NCBI RefSeq assembly: GCF_902167145.1
Contig: NC_050098.1
Coordinates: 116,164,207-116,228,206, forward strand
Length of the DNA: 64,000 nucleotides
Source: Zea mays
Lineage: Eukaryota > Streptophyta > Magnoliopsida > Poales > Poaceae
Direction: 5' to 3'
Shown here: one piece after another, positions 1 through 11,835 of the stretch
Position numbering within the stretch: the stretch's first letter is position 1
Layout: every line of letters starts with the position of its first letter
Made by a program: the position numbers and the translations under genes
Notes under the pieces: model-generated
Databases searched by the model: none
What the model was told of the DNA's origin: nothing
Seen by the model: only the letters and a program-made list of their open reading frames with translations

Positions 1-2127
1 TTCATCACCCTCCACGTCTGGCACTGAGTCATCGACTACTTCTAAGCGCCATGAGCGCAAGAAGTATAATATGATGTCCCTGCTCTATCCCCATATTTTA
101 AAGCACGCTCCATTACTTTTCGTACCCCTAGGCAAACCACCATATTTTTATGGTGAAGATTATTGTATGTGGAGTGATAAAACGAGGCACCATCTAACCT
201 CACTCCACGAAAGTATTTGGGATATTGTTGAGTTTGGAGTACAGGCACCAAAGGTGGGGACGAGGACTACGACTCGGACGAGGCCACCCAAATTAGGCAC
301 TTCAACTCACAAGCAACTTCTATACTCCTCGCCTCTTTATGTCGAGAGGAGTATAATAAGGTGCAAGGGTTGAAGAACACCAAAGAAATTTGGGACATCC
401 TCAAAAATGCGCACGAAGGGGACGAGGTGACCAAGATCACCAAGCGTGAAACGATCGAAGGAGAACTTGGTCGATTCGTCCTCAACAAAGGAGAAGAGCC
501 GCAAGAAATGTACAATCGGCTAAAAACAATGGTCAATCAAGTGCGCAACCTCGGGAGCACAAAATGGATTGACCATGAAATGGTCAAGGTTATTCTTAGA
601 TCCCTCGTATTTCGTAATCCTACTCAAGTTCAATTAAAACGTGGGGTTCCTAGATACAAACAGATGTCTCCCGAGGAGGTCATTGGCAAGTTTGTGAGCT
701 TTTAACTTATGATCAAAGACTCCAAACACATTATCAACTTGGAGCATGGTGCCACCTCTACACCCGAGGTGCAACTCGTCGCATTCAAAGCGATGGAAGA
801 AAAGAATGAGGAGTCTACACCAAGTAGGCTTCCAATCGACGCCTCCAAGCTTGACAACGAGGAGATGGCGCTCATCATCAAAAGCTTTCGCCAAATCCTC
901 AAGTAAATAAGGGGGAAGGACTACAAGCCCCGCTCCAAGAGGGTGTGCTACCGGTGTGGTAAGTCCGGTCATTTCATTGCAAAATGTCCATATACAAATG
1001 AAAGTGACAGGGACGACGACAATAAGGGGAAGAAGAAAATGGAAAAGAAGTACTACAAGAATAAGGGTGGCGAGGCGCACATGGGGCGGGAATGGGACTC
1101 TGACGAGAGCTCCACCGACTCCTCCTCCGACGAGGACGCCACCATCATCGCCGTCAACAAGGGACTTCTCTTCCCCAACGTCGGCCACAAGTGTCTCATG
1201 GCAAAGGATGGCAAAAAGAAGAAGGTACACTCTAGAGCCACACCCAAATATACTACATCTAGTGATGAGGGTAGCTCTAGCAATAATGAAGATGATTTAA
1301 TTTCTCTCTTTGCCAACCTTAACATGGAACAAAAGAAAAAATTAAATAAATTGATTGAGACCATTAACGAGAAGGATGATATCTTAGAATGCCAAGAGGA
1401 CTTGCTCGTTAAAGAAAATAAAAAGTTTGTTAAGTTGAAAAATGCTTATGCTTTAGAAGTAGAAAAATGTGAAAATTTGTCTATAGAGCTTAGCATGTGC
1501 CATGATTCAATTTCAAGTCTTAGAACTGAAAAATGATAATTTAGTTTCTGAGATTGAAAAATTGAATGTTTGCAATGATTCAATCTCTAGTCTTAGAATT
1601 GAGAATGATAATTTAAATGCTAAGATTGAGGAATTGAGTATTTGCAAAGCATCTACATCTACTGTTGAAAATGTTACCATTTGTACTAGATGTAAAGATA
1701 TTAATATTGAAGCTATTGATGATCACCTTGCTATGATTAAACAACAAAATGATCATATAGCTAAATTAGATGCAAAAATTGTCGAGTATGAACTTGAAAA
1801 TGAAAAGTTTAAATTTGCTAGAAGCATGCTCTATAATGGGAGACACCCTGGCATTAAGAATGGCATTGGATTCCAACAAGGGAGCCAATCTAATGTCAAG
1901 CTTAATGCCCCTAAGAAATTGTCTAACTTTGTAAAGGGCGAGGCTCCCATGGTCCAGGATAGTGAAGGCTATATTTTATACCCTGCAAACTATCCTGAGC
2001 TTAAAATTAGGAAAATTCATGCTAGGAAACCTCATACTATTTCTCACCATGCTTTTATGTATAAAAATGAGGCTTCTAGTTCTAGGCATTCCACTCATGT
2101 TAAAATGCCTAAAAAGAAGATTCCTAA
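1..2127 (+). pseudogene. gag: Sirevirus gag, first part (interrupted by CACTA)
   Basis: The capsid-like region spans about 70-700, with blocks such as LGKPPYF, SIWDIVEFG and EEPQEMYNRL, typical of copia gag (UBN2-type). A zinc knuckle CYRCGKSGHFIAKC lies at about 946-990. It is followed by Lys- and Ser/Asp-rich segments and a coiled-coil-like tail rich in Leu, Glu and Asn with repeated short blocks (SISSLR.E). The reading frame shifts several times (near 265, 365, 705, 905 and 1535), and stops split it into five pieces, so no full Gag can be made. Translation begins left of the window. The frame is cut at 2127 by the CACTA element and resumes at 8413. Family knowledge: Gag forms the particle and the knuckle binds RNA. 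Confidence 0.88.
2125..2127. repeat. Target-site duplication TAA, left copy (CACTA)
   Basis: TAA directly precedes the CACTA terminus. The matching TAA is at 8413-8415. A 3-bp duplication is diagnostic for the CACTA (En/Spm) superfamily. Confidence 0.9.
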
Positions 2128-2140
2128 CACTACAGGAATT
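2128..2140 (+). repeat. CACTA terminal inverted repeat, 3' end of element
   Basis: CACTACAGGAATT, perfectly complementary to 8400-8412. The first five bases name the superfamily. Confidence 0.95.
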
Positions 2141-2144
2141 CACT

Positions 2145-2520
2145 TAATTCCCGTCGGCCTGAAACCGACGAGAATAAGCCCTAAACCGACGGGAATAAGT
2201 AATTCCTGTCGGTTTAGGGCTTATTCCCGTCGGTTTCAGGCCGACAGGCATCCCTTGTCGGGGATAAGGTTATCCCCGTCGGCGGCTGACGGGAATAATT
2301 AATTCCCGTCGGCTAGATAGTGGCCGACGGGAATTAAGGCTAATTCCCGTCGGTTTTGCTGGCCGACGGGCGTCACATATTAATTCTCGTCGGTTCCCCA
2401 GGCCGACGGGAGTTATTAATTAAAGTCGTCGGCCCTGCGTGGCCGACGGGAGTTAGTAATTAATTCCCGTCGGTTCGACCATAGTCGACGGGAATTAACT
2501 GGGCCGATGGGAATTACTCT
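2145..2520. repeat. CACTA subterminal repeats (left side)
   Basis: About a dozen copies of CCCGTCGGC, TCCCGTCGG or the complement GCCGACGGG occur here, often as paired inverted copies with 10-25 bp between them, separated by short TAATT-rich spacers. In CACTA elements such subterminal repeats bind the small regulatory transposase (TNPA in Spm). Some copies have decayed (for example GTCGACGGG, GCCGATGGG). Confidence 0.85.
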
Positions 2521-3042
2521 ATACTGCTACAAAAACAGCACTAAATTATGTCACTATTTCTGCACACATAACATATATCAAACATAATATAAATCACATA
2601 TAACAGCCACATTACAAACACATATAGAGATACGACATCCACAAACACATGCATTTAGACATAAACACTTGCATTTATAATTAAAACATCCACCAACGTG
2701 TACGACATAGTATTCAAACATAGCATCCACCAACATCAAACAACGAGTACGACATAGTATTGAAACATAACATCCACCAACGAGTACGACATTTCAAACA
2801 TAAGTTAAGTGTTTAGAGATAACCACCACTTGGGTGGTTAGATCTTTGACCGCTGCCGCCTTCACCACCAGGAGGAGGGAACGCGAAGAGCGAGTCAACA
2901 AATCCAGTCCCTACTGTTGGATCAGACCCACTGCCACCCGCTTCAGGCGTAACCTTTGCAAGTTAGCAAATATCAACACGTTAAATGCAAATATCAAAAA
3001 GTATACAAGTGTATAAATTAATGGAGAGTTATCAAACGTACC
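2521..3042. other. AT-rich 3' part of CACTA, no gene seen
   Basis: A and C rich sequence with short repeats of the type CACCAACGAGTACGACAT (three related copies between about 2690 and 2800). Probably 3' UTR and spacer between the Transposase_24-like gene and the subterminal repeats. The small open frame at 2834-3016 has no recognisable content. Confidence 0.5.
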
Positions 3043-4730
3043 CTATCTCCAGGTGCAGGTATATGTGTCGGAGGGGTGGTGAACTGTGGTGGTGGAACTG
3101 GTGTGTTTGCAAATTGGCTCCATTGTGGTGGCGGTGGAAAATTTGATGTCATGCCCTGTTGCTGCATTAACTGTTAAACACATATGTGTTACTACCGAAG
3201 ATGTTGTATTGAAATATAATAATTTAGAGTTCGAATTATGTGTACTCACTTGATACATCGCTTGGTTATGTGCATTGCAAGCCTCCATAAATTCGCGTTG
3301 TTGTCTCATCTCTTCACGCATCCTCATAATCTCCAACTCCTGCTCGTTCGGTCGACGAGAGCATGAGCTACGGGAAGATGAACCCGTCCTCTGAGATCTC
3401 ACCGACGACGAGTCAATAAATCCGTCGAAGAGTGCGTATCTATAAGTTATTCAAAAAATGTGATTACTGTATAATCAATTTAGTGTCAACCATATAATTT
3501 CATAAGTTAGAGCTTACCGTCCATGCGCTTTGCCACCACCACTAGCGTACACCACCGAGGGATCCACCGGTTCATGGCGCCAGTCGAAGTCAGGGCCATG
3601 GCGACGAACCATCTCCTCCCCATATGCCGTCTATACATCATTCACAACCTTACAAATGCAGGAATTTATATACTTCGAACGTTTGAACTTTTGAGCCAAA
3701 ACTCACCAAGCGGTCCGTGGCTGTCTGGCTGCAGAGCTGGTCAGGGTTGTTCGGGTCTGGTCCTTTGTGGCCCTCCTGGTAGACCTCAATGTCACTAGGC
3801 TTTTGGCCACTCGTAGCTTCCTGTATAAACAAAAAACATTCATAAGCAATCGTATTATTTGTTGATCGACATAGAAAAATCAAACTTACCATTCTTTTAG
3901 CTTTTCGTATCATGTCGTCACCGCCAAACTTGTGGTTAGGATTGGTTCCTCGACATTGTCTGTGATGCGCTGACGCTTTCTGGAAGCCTTCGGAAGCCCA
4001 ATATCGACACCAAGCATAGTACGCATCAGGCACGGGCGCCATCCATGGAACCATCACCTGCACACACACAATGTTACATATTATATCAATCACAACAATA
4101 AATATAAAGGGTAAAACAAATTGAATACTAACCTCACGATATTGATCCTCAGTCAAATATATCTTTGAGGACCCTTCCTTTTTATTCAAGGGGCCTGCTT
4201 CTTCTGGATGCTTTTGAAAATACAGGTTTGTAGCCTGAATTCTCGCATAGTATATGGCATCCTTCACCAGGTTCTTTGCATTGTTTTGCAAGACATGTTC
4301 AGCGTGCCCCATGTAATCCTCTCCGTCAGGCAACCGATATCGAAGCTACAACATAAAGAATACAAATACAATGGTATAAGTCATAGATTTACCATATTAA
4401 GAAACATAACAAAAATAATAAAGAATTCATACCCAAAAGTCATTACGCACAAGGCCCTATCTGTCGGTGTGGTTTCGTTCCTTTTTAAACTTGTACTCAT
4501 CCCAGGTACTGACAAGCACCTCATCCTCGGTATCACCGTTTGACACCTTCACTATACCAGGGTAGTGAAGGCGGCAAAGAGAACCCAACATAAGGTTAAC
4601 CTGAGTGTGGTGTCCCTTGCCGTCGAAGGACAGGTCCTCCCAATTCCTGCATTACACAAAAACATTAATAATACACATAATAGTTATATGAGATAAGTTA
4701 ATATATTACACTCACCAATCTCCATGTGGC
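3043..4730 (-). pseudogene. CACTA second gene, Transposase_24 / TNPA-like, multi-exon
   Basis: Reading the minus strand, exon-like blocks include NWEDLSFDGKGHH near 4640, MPDGEDYMGHAEHVL with QATNLYFQKHPEEAG (4333 down to about 4130), PWMAPVPDAYYAWCRYWASE to KAKRM (about 4060-3890), then EATSGQKPSDIEVYQEGHKG (about 3820-3710) and a charged tail RPNEQELEIMRMREEMRQ (about 3390-3250). Blocks are separated by stretches with GT..AG borders, for example GTTAGT to GTGTGCAG at about 4133-4057 and GTAAGT to TATACAG at about 3890-3820. Family knowledge: the plant Ptta/En/Spm transposase family (PF03004) binds subterminal repeats. It lies downstream of tnp2 on the same strand, as in Spm. A stop near 4460 in the first block and uncertain exon joins leave function doubtful. 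Exon limits are my inference. Confidence 0.7.
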
Positions 4731-4850
4731 ATGATTAAAGTCCTATCAGCCTCTCGCTCTATCGCGTGACGAGGCTTTACTGAGTGGCTTTTTCTTGAGC
4801 GACGTGTGCGTGTCGCTGAAGAGCCTCCCGAGCCATCATCCATCGGGTTG

Positions 4851-6973
4851 TCAGCCGGTTCGCCCTGTTGGCCCCACTAGTCCCACGCCTGTTGTTGCTC
4901 TCTCTTTCTCTAGCTGTTCCATCACATCTCTTCTGATTTCTTTAGCACACAACTGTCTGTAGAAATAGCTAACTTCAGCTAACGTTTTCCACACAGCTTC
5001 GGAAATGTACCCACGAAACATTACAGGCATGAGCCTCTCCATAATTATGTGGAAGTCATGGCTCTTCAGTCCATTCATCTTCATTGTCTTCAAGTTCACA
5101 GATCTTCTAAAACCAGCAGCATAACCATCGGGGATTTAATATCCTTCATCCACTTCATCACTTCTTTCCGTTGCTTAGATTTCAGACAATAGTCAGCTTT
5201 TGGTTTGCCTCCGTTTTCTCTAAGCACTAGGGTTGGACGATCACATATCACTGCTAAGTCCATGCATGCCTTGTCATTGTCTTTCGTTTTATCAGGGAAA
5301 TCCATGCATGTATTTATGAGGGCTTGGCAAAAGTTACTCTCTTGATGCATGACGTCGATGTTGTGCATCAAAATCAATGACTTAGCATAAGGAAGCTCCC
5401 ACAAGCCACATATGTGAGTCCAGTTATGCTCCTCACCAAAACCTTGATACCTTTTCCCACTCTCGTCTAGGACAAGTTTCATATGCTCTTCTGTAATTTC
5501 TATCCCACTATGTCGCTTGGGCGGTCCCTTCGTGACGATGGTGCCCTTCCTAAATTCCTTTCTCTGCCTTCTGAAGGGGTGATTGAAGGGTAGAAAACAT
5601 CTATGGCAATCAAAGTAACATATCTTGCCACCAGCACTAAGACGAAAACAATCTGTATCTTTAGCACAATAAGGACACGTCAATCTACCATGCACGCTCC
5701 ATCCAGAGAAAATACCATACGCCATAAAATCATGAACCGAGAACAGATATGCAACACGAAGATTGAATTTCTGCTTCTTGAAGCAATCATAGGCTTCCAC
5801 ACCTTGCCATAGCTTCTTCAACTCTTCAATCAGTGGTTGAAGCATCACATTGAGGCGTACGCCAGGATGCTCAGGACCAGGTATAACAAGACATAGGAAC
5901 ATAAACTCATATTTCATGCAAAGAGCAGGTGGAAGGTTGTACGGTATGGCAATGACAGGCCAACATGAATACGACGCAGCGGTCATATTGAACGGCGTGA
6001 AACCATCAGTTGCCAAGCCGATACGAACGTTTCTTGCATCGCTGGCAAAATCTGGATCAAATTTGTCAAGAGCCTTCCATGCATCACCATCTGACGGGTG
6101 CACCATTAACCCATCTTGTCTGTTCGTACAATCTTTATGCCACCTCATGTGCATAGCGGTCTTCCTCGAGAGAAACAAACGTTTCACTCTAGGAGTGAGA
6201 GGCATGTACCGAAGCTGTTTATGTGCAACCTTTGTCACCACCTTCTCCCCATCTTCATTTACAAGCTCCACGTACCTCGACTTCCCACATTTTAAGCATT
6301 TCTGTTCTCTACCATGTTCCTTCCAAAAAAGCATACAATTGTCTTGGCAAACATCAATCTTCTCATACTTCATACCAAGACCTTCAAGCAATTTCTTGGA
6401 CTGGTACATGTCTTTCGGCATCTTGTGACTCGTAGGAAGAACCTCGCTAATCAAATCCACAAGCTCCTTGTAACAATTAATTGAGAATGCAAACTTGGAC
6501 TTGATTGACATCAGCCGGGTCACAAATTCCAGTACGGTCACGTCAGTGTGCCCGTGAAGAGGCTCTTCTGACGCTTTGAGTAGTTCGAAGAACTTCTGAA
6601 CCTCCAGTGTAGGTGAATCATGATGATCTGGTGCCAGTTCAGGCTGCAGATCCTCAAGCATCTGGTCCATCCTATCAACATCATCTTCACCGTCATCAAC
6701 TTCTACTTCTGATGCTCGTTCAAGGCGTGACTCCCCGTGGAGATACCAGACCTTATAGCCTGGCACAAAACCATGCGAACACAGGTGTGGTGTGACCTGC
6801 CTCTTGGTGTGGCTCGTCATATTTCTACATTTATTGCATGGACACCTAATATTATCTATTTGTGATAAAGCAGCTGCATGGTCCAGAAACATCTGAGTCT
6901 TTGCAAACCATTCACTTGTGTGACACCCACCCTTCTTGAAACCTTCATACATCCAATCACGTATATCACCCAT
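4851..6973 (-). pseudogene. CACTA tnp2-type transposase, frameshifted and C-truncated
   Basis: I chose the ATG at 6973 (MGDIRDWMYEGF) rather than the upstream one at 7015, because the family domain starts there. The N-terminus carries the transposase-associated zinc region (NIRCPCNKCRN, then LCSHGF, residues about 38-65). The middle is the Tnp2 core (FSVHDFMAYGIFSGWSVHG, LTCPYCAKD, LMHNIDVMHQE). Near 5125 one base appears to be missing, and the frame ends at 5096. The next block (TGLKSHDFH-like, IIMERLMPVMFRGY, VSYFYRQLCAKE) continues in another frame from 5099 to 4851 and then breaks into unrelated residues. The later domains of a full transposase (about 1,000 residues in family members) are missing. 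It is the catalytic gene of CACTA elements and would cut at CACTA termini; this copy cannot make an intact protein. Confidence 0.88.
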
Positions 6974-7015
6974 TATTGCGGTTGTGTGTACGAGTAAAGA
7001 GTGCGTGTGAGACAT

Positions 7016-7659
7016 TCATGTTTCTACACGTCACACATACATCTATAGGTAAGTAGTAAAACTATATATATATATATATACATAAATAACTATATATACA
7101 CATAAATAACATCAAATTAACATGATAATCATCAATTAACAATATTTGCAAACATCCAATCCATCAAATTAAATTATAATTGCAGAACATCAAATTCATT
7201 ACCTATAACATCAAATCTATCAAATTGATTAATGCTTGCATAACATCAATTTCATTAAATAATAACATCAAATACATCATATCATATTTACAAAATCAAG
7301 TTATAAATAACAAATATCATACATCAAATAATATTAGGTCAAACCATACTAACAAATAACAATATTAAACAAATTATAATCGCATTACAGCTAACTCCTG
7401 TCGGCCATAAAAACCGACGAAAATTAAAACATAAACCATTTGTTAAATCAACTATAATAATAGAATTAATTTTTACTTAACATCAAGCCACACATGATAT
7501 TAAAACTAGCAAGTATAATGCATAAAATCATATGAAAACTAAGAACACTATCAATTAACAATTCTAAACTACTTGATTAGAAAGTTAACTCCCGTCGGCC
7601 ACAAAAAACCGACGAAAATAATCACATATTAATTAGAAATAAGATTATACCTCGGTTGC
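7016..7659. other. AT-rich 5' spacer of CACTA upstream of tnp2
   Basis: Very AT-rich, with many ATCAAAT/ACATCAA words and a (TA)n run at 7062-7081. Two isolated internal copies of the subterminal motif occur (CTCCTGTCGGCC near 7393 and CTCCCGTCGGCC near 7588). No reading frame of interest. It could hold introns or untranslated leader of the minus-strand transposase transcript. Confidence 0.5.
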
Positions 7660-8215
7660 GGTGGTTGACCGGTGCGTCGAGGCACTGGCGGACGGCGGAC
7701 GACGGTGGGCTGGGGACGGCAATGCTTGTGGACGGCGGCGACTTGTTGAGGGCGGACGGCGGGAGCTAGGGGGCGGCGCAGCTCAGGCGGGCCGTGGGCG
7801 GTGTGGGGGCGCTCGAGGCGGGGGCGCGGGTCGGGGCGGCGTCGCGCGCTCGGCTGGGGGCGGGGCCGCGTGGGGCGCTCGGCGGGGGCAGCGGCGGCGC
7901 AGCTCGGGCAGGGGCGGGGCCGGCGGCGCGCGGGCAGGCGGCGCAGCGGCTAGGCGCGCGGGTGGGGGTGGCTAGGGGCGGCGGCGCTCGGGGTGGGCGC
8001 GGCGGGAGCGGTGGCGCTCGGGGCGGGCGCGGCAAGGGGCGTCGGCGCTCGGGGCGGGCGCGGCGGGAGCGGCGGCGCTCGGGGCAGTCGCGGCTACGCG
8101 CGGCGGTGCTCGGTGGGCGCGGCTAGGGGCGGAGGCGGCGGCGAGGTAGAAGCCGGCGGCGGTTTGAAGACGAAGGTGAATGAGCTCGCGCGTGGCCGCG
8201 GCCGGTCTCATAACT
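7660..8215 (-). promoter_or_regulatory. GC-rich CpG-dense block at CACTA 5' end
   Basis: About 550 bp of extreme G+C content on either side of AT-rich DNA. It is built from degenerate repeats of GGCGGCGCTCGGGGCGGGCG on the plus strand. It lies between the 5' subterminal repeats and tnp2. In Spm a GC-rich downstream control region just inside the 5' end governs expression through cytosine methylation; this block is in the equivalent place. The open frames here on both strands come from base composition. Function inferred by position only. Confidence 0.55.
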
Positions 8216-8398
8216 GGTTAATTCCCGTCGGCCTGTGACGTGGCCAACGGGAGTTAACGTGATCCCCGTCGGCCTGGGACGTGGCCGACGGCGTTAAAGT
8301 AACTCCCGTCGGCTGCTAGTGGGCCGACGGGAATTACGCTATGCCCGTCGGCTTTTGCTCTGGCCGACGGGAGTTAGTTTAGCCGACGGGAATCTTTA
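8216..8398. repeat. CACTA subterminal repeats (right side, 5' end of element)
   Basis: Alternating CCCGTCGGC and GCCGACGGG units in inverted pairs: about nine copies in 180 bp, spaced by GTTAA/AATTA spacers. They mirror the left subterminal block. Confidence 0.85.
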
Positions 8399-8399
8399 G

Positions 8400-8412
8400 A
8401 ATTCCTGTAGTG
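8400..8412 (-). repeat. CACTA terminal inverted repeat, 5' end of element
   Basis: AATTCCTGTAGTG, the exact inverse of 2128-2140. The target-site repeat TAA follows at 8413-8415. Confidence 0.95.
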
Positions 8413-8610
8413 TAATGCATCAAATGAACATATCATTTCATTTAAAACTTTTGATGCTTCCTATGTGCTAACAAACAAATCAGGCAAAATAGTTGCCAAA
8501 TATGTTGGGGCAAACACAAGAGTCCAAAAACTTGTGTTTGGGTACCAAAGGTGCTTGTTTATAATGTCAAAGGACCCAAGACCGTTTGGGTACCTAAGAA
8601 CAAGGCCTAA
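8413..8610 (+). pseudogene. gag: Sirevirus gag, last part
   Basis: Directly after the TAA duplication the gag frame resumes with SNEHIISF, TFDASYVLTNKSGK and AKYVG, then shifts once before VWVPKNKA and a stop at 8608-8610. Without the CACTA element and one copy of the TAA, this joins 1-2127 without a frame change. So the CACTA arrived after the Sirevirus and did not itself change phase. Confidence 0.85.
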
Positions 8611-11600
8611 ATTTGTTTTGTAGGTTTATGCATCCGGTGGTTCAAGTTGGATAATTGATAGCGGGTGCACAAACCACATGATAGGGGAGAGAAGAATGTT
8701 CTCCTCATATGAGAAAAATGAAGATCCCCAACGAGCCATTACATTCGGGGATGGAAATCAAGGTTTGGTAAAATAGCTATATCTCCTGACCGCTCTATTT
8801 CCAATGTTTTTCTCGTAGATTCTTTAGATTACAATTTTCTTTCTGTTTCTCAATTATGCAAAGTGGGCTACAACTGTCTATTTACTGATGTAGGTGTTAC
8901 TGTCTTTAGAAAAAAGTGATGATTCAATAGCATTTAAGGGAGTGCTAGATGGTCAGCTATACTTAGTTGATTTTAATGATAACCAAGCTGAACTAGACAC
9001 TTGTTTAATTCCTAAGACTAACATGGGTTGGCTCTGGCATCGCCGACTTGCCCATGTTGTGATGAAGAATCTTCATAAGCTTCTAAAGGGAGAGCACATT
9101 TTAGGACTAACAAATATTCATTTTGAGAAAGACAGGATTTGTAGCGCATGTCAAGCAGGAAAGCAGGTTGGAGTCCATCATCCACACAAGAACATAATGA
9201 CGACTGACAGGCCACTCGAGCTACTTCACATGGATCTTTTTGGCCTGATCGCTTACATAAGCATCGGCGGGAGTAAGTACTGTCTAGTTACTGTGGATGA
9301 TAATTCTCGCTTCACTTGGGTATTCTTTTTGCAGGAAAAATCTCAAACCCAAGAGACTTTAAAGATATTCTTAAGACAGGCTCAAAATGAGTTCGGATTA
9401 AGGATCAAAAAATAAGAAGAGATAATGGGACAGAGTTCAAGAACTCTCAAATTGAAGGATTTCTTGAGGAGGAGGGCATCAAGCATGTTCTCTTCTCCCT
9501 ACACCCCTCAATAAAATGGTGTAGTGGAGAGGGAAAATAGAACTCTACTGGACATGGCAAGAACCATGCATGATGAGTACAAGACACCAGACCGGTTTTG
9601 GGCGGAGGCGATTAACATCGCCTGCTACTCCATCAATCGGTTATATCTTCACTGAATCCTCAAGAATACATCATATGACTCCTCACTGGTAAAAAAACTA
9701 ATGTTTCATATTTTAGAGTCTTTGGGAGCAAATGCTTTATTCTTATTAAAAGAGGTAGAAGTTCTAAATTTGCTCCTAAAGCAGTAGAAGGCTTTTTATT
9801 AGGTTATGACTCAAACACAAGGGCATATAGAGTCTTCAACAAATCCACTGGACTAGTTGAAGTATCTTGTGACATTATGTTTGATGATACTAATGGCTCC
9901 CAAGTGGAGCAAGTTGATCTTGATGAATTAGATGATGAAGAGGCTCCATGCGTCGCACTAAGGAACATGTCCATTAGGGATGTGTGTACTAAGGAATCCG
10001 AAGAGCCCACACAACCACAAGATCAACCATCATCTTCCATACAAGCATCTCCGCCAACTCAAGATGAGGATGAAGATGAAGATCAAGACAATGAGCCACC
10101 TCAAGAGGACATTGATCAAGGGGGAGATGAAGACAATAATGACAAGGAAGATGATCAAGAGATTCGGGATCAAAGACCGCCTCACCCAAGAGTCCATCAA
10201 TCAATTCAAAGGGATCACCTTATCAACAGACATTCATAAGGGGGTAACCACTAGATCTCGAGTTGCTCATTTCTGTGAACATTACTCTTTTGTGTCTTCT
10301 ATTGAGCCATACAGGATAGAGGATGCATTAAGAGATCCAGATTGGGTGGTGGCTATGCAAGAGGAGCTCAACAACTTCACAAGGAATGAGGTATGTCATT
10401 TAGTTCCACGTCCTAATCAAAATGTTGTAGGTACCAAATGGGTATTCCGCAACAAGCAAGATGAGCATGGTGTGGTGACAAGAAACAAAGCCCGACTTGT
10501 GGCCAAAGGTTATTCACAAGACGAAGGATTGGACTTCGATGAAACTTATGCACTCGTAGCTAGGCTTGAGTCAATATGCATATTACTTGCCTATGCTACT
10601 TACCATGGCTTTAAGCTTTATCAAATGGACGTGAAGAGTGTCTTCCTCAACGGACCTATCAAGGAAGAGGTCTATATTGAGCAACCTCCCGGCTTTGAAG
10701 ATAGTGAGTACCCTAACCATGTGTATAAACTCTCAAAGGCGCTTTATGGGCTCAAGCAAGCCCCAAGAGCATGGTATGAATGCCTGCGAGATTTCCTTAT
10801 CACTAATGGCTTCAAAGTCGATAAAGTCGATCCTACTCTCTTCACTAAAACCGTTGCAAAAGACTTGTTTATATGCCAAATTTATGTTGATGATATTATA
10901 TTTGGGTCTACTAACAAGTCAACTTGTGAAGAGTTTAGTAGGATCATGATACTGAAATTCGAGATGTCTATGATGGGGGAGTTGAAGTATTTCCTCGGAT
11001 TTCAAATCAAGCAACTCTAAGAGGGCACCTTTATCAGCCAAGCCAAGTACATTCAAGATATACTCAAGAAGTTTGGAATGAAGATGGCAAACCCATCAAG
11101 ACACCCATGGGAACTAATGGGCATCTCGACCTCGACACGGGAGGTAAGTCCGTAGATCAAAAGGTATACTAGTCGATGATAGGATCTTTACTCTACTTAT
11201 GTGCATCTCGACCAGATATTATGCTCTTCGTATGCATGTGTGCAAGGTTCCAGGCAAATCCTAAGGAAGTTCACCTTAGGGCCGTGAAACGAATCATGTG
11301 ATATTTAGTTTATACTCCTAAGTTTGGGCTTTGGTACCCTAGGGGATCTACCTTTGATGTAATTCGGTATTCCGATGCCAATTATGTCGGATGTAAAATA
11401 GAAAGAAAGAGCACATTAGGGACTTGTCAGTTTCTGGGAAGATCTCTGGTGTCTTGGGCTTCAAAAAAACAAAAGTACGTAGCTCTTTCCACCGCCAAAG
11501 CCGAGTACATTGTCGCAGGCCATTGTTGTGCGCAATTACTTTGGATGACGCAAACCCTTAGGGACTATGGCTACAAATTGAGAAAAGTCCCTCTCCTATG

Positions 11601-11835
11601 TGATAATGAGAGTGCAATCCACATGGCGGATAATCCCGTTGAACACAACTGCACTAAGCACATAGACATCTGATATCACTTTTTGAGAGATCAACAACAA
11701 AAGGGGGATATCAAAATTGCTTATGTTAGCACCCACAACCAATTAGCTGATATCTTTACCAAGCCACTAGATGAGAAAACTTTTAGCAAACATAGGAATG
11801 AGCTAAATATACTTGATTCTCGGAATTTTGATTGA
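8611..11835 (+). pseudogene. pol: Sirevirus pol: protease, integrase, reverse transcriptase, RNase H (broken)
   Basis: In order: a protease-like segment with WIIDSGCTNHM (about 8650); the GAG-pre-integrase and zinc part WLWHRRLAHV with CSACQAGK (9027-9170); an integrase core start LELLHMDLFG with VTVDDNSRF (9210-9320), closed by a stop at 9413 and frameshifts to about 9660; a Glu/Asp-rich spacer (9877-10200); reverse transcriptase with [37 protein letters not shown] and [11 protein letters not shown] (about 10430-10920); a stop near 11020; further frameshifts; and RNase H with ALSTAKAEYI and NPVEHNCTKHIDI (11449-11673). The frame ends at TGA 11833-11835. Domain order integrase before RT is the copia signature. 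Stops and shifts exclude function. Confidence 0.9.

Larger units (their letters stand above)
2128..8412 (-). mobile_element. CACTA (En/Spm) DNA transposon, 6,285 bp
   Basis: The element starts CACTACAGGAATT and ends with the exact inverse AATTCCTGTAGTG. It is flanked by 3-bp TAA duplications. Both ends carry many copies of CCCGTCGGC and GCCGACGGG in both orientations, the subterminal binding-site pattern of CACTA elements. Inside, on the minus strand, lie a tnp2-type transposase and, downstream of it, a second multi-exon gene of the Transposase_24 kind. The 8412 side is therefore the 5' end. Between that end and tnp2 is a very GC-rich block (7660-8215). The transposase has a frameshift and a truncated C-terminus, so the copy looks non-autonomous even though its ends are intact. 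It is inserted into Sirevirus gag. Confidence 0.95.

Noticed and set aside
7661..8238. Several long open frames on both strands, Gly/Ala/Arg-rich
   Set aside because: All six frames are open because the DNA is extremely GC-rich and repetitive. No domain, no start context; it lies between CACTA subterminal repeats and transposase.
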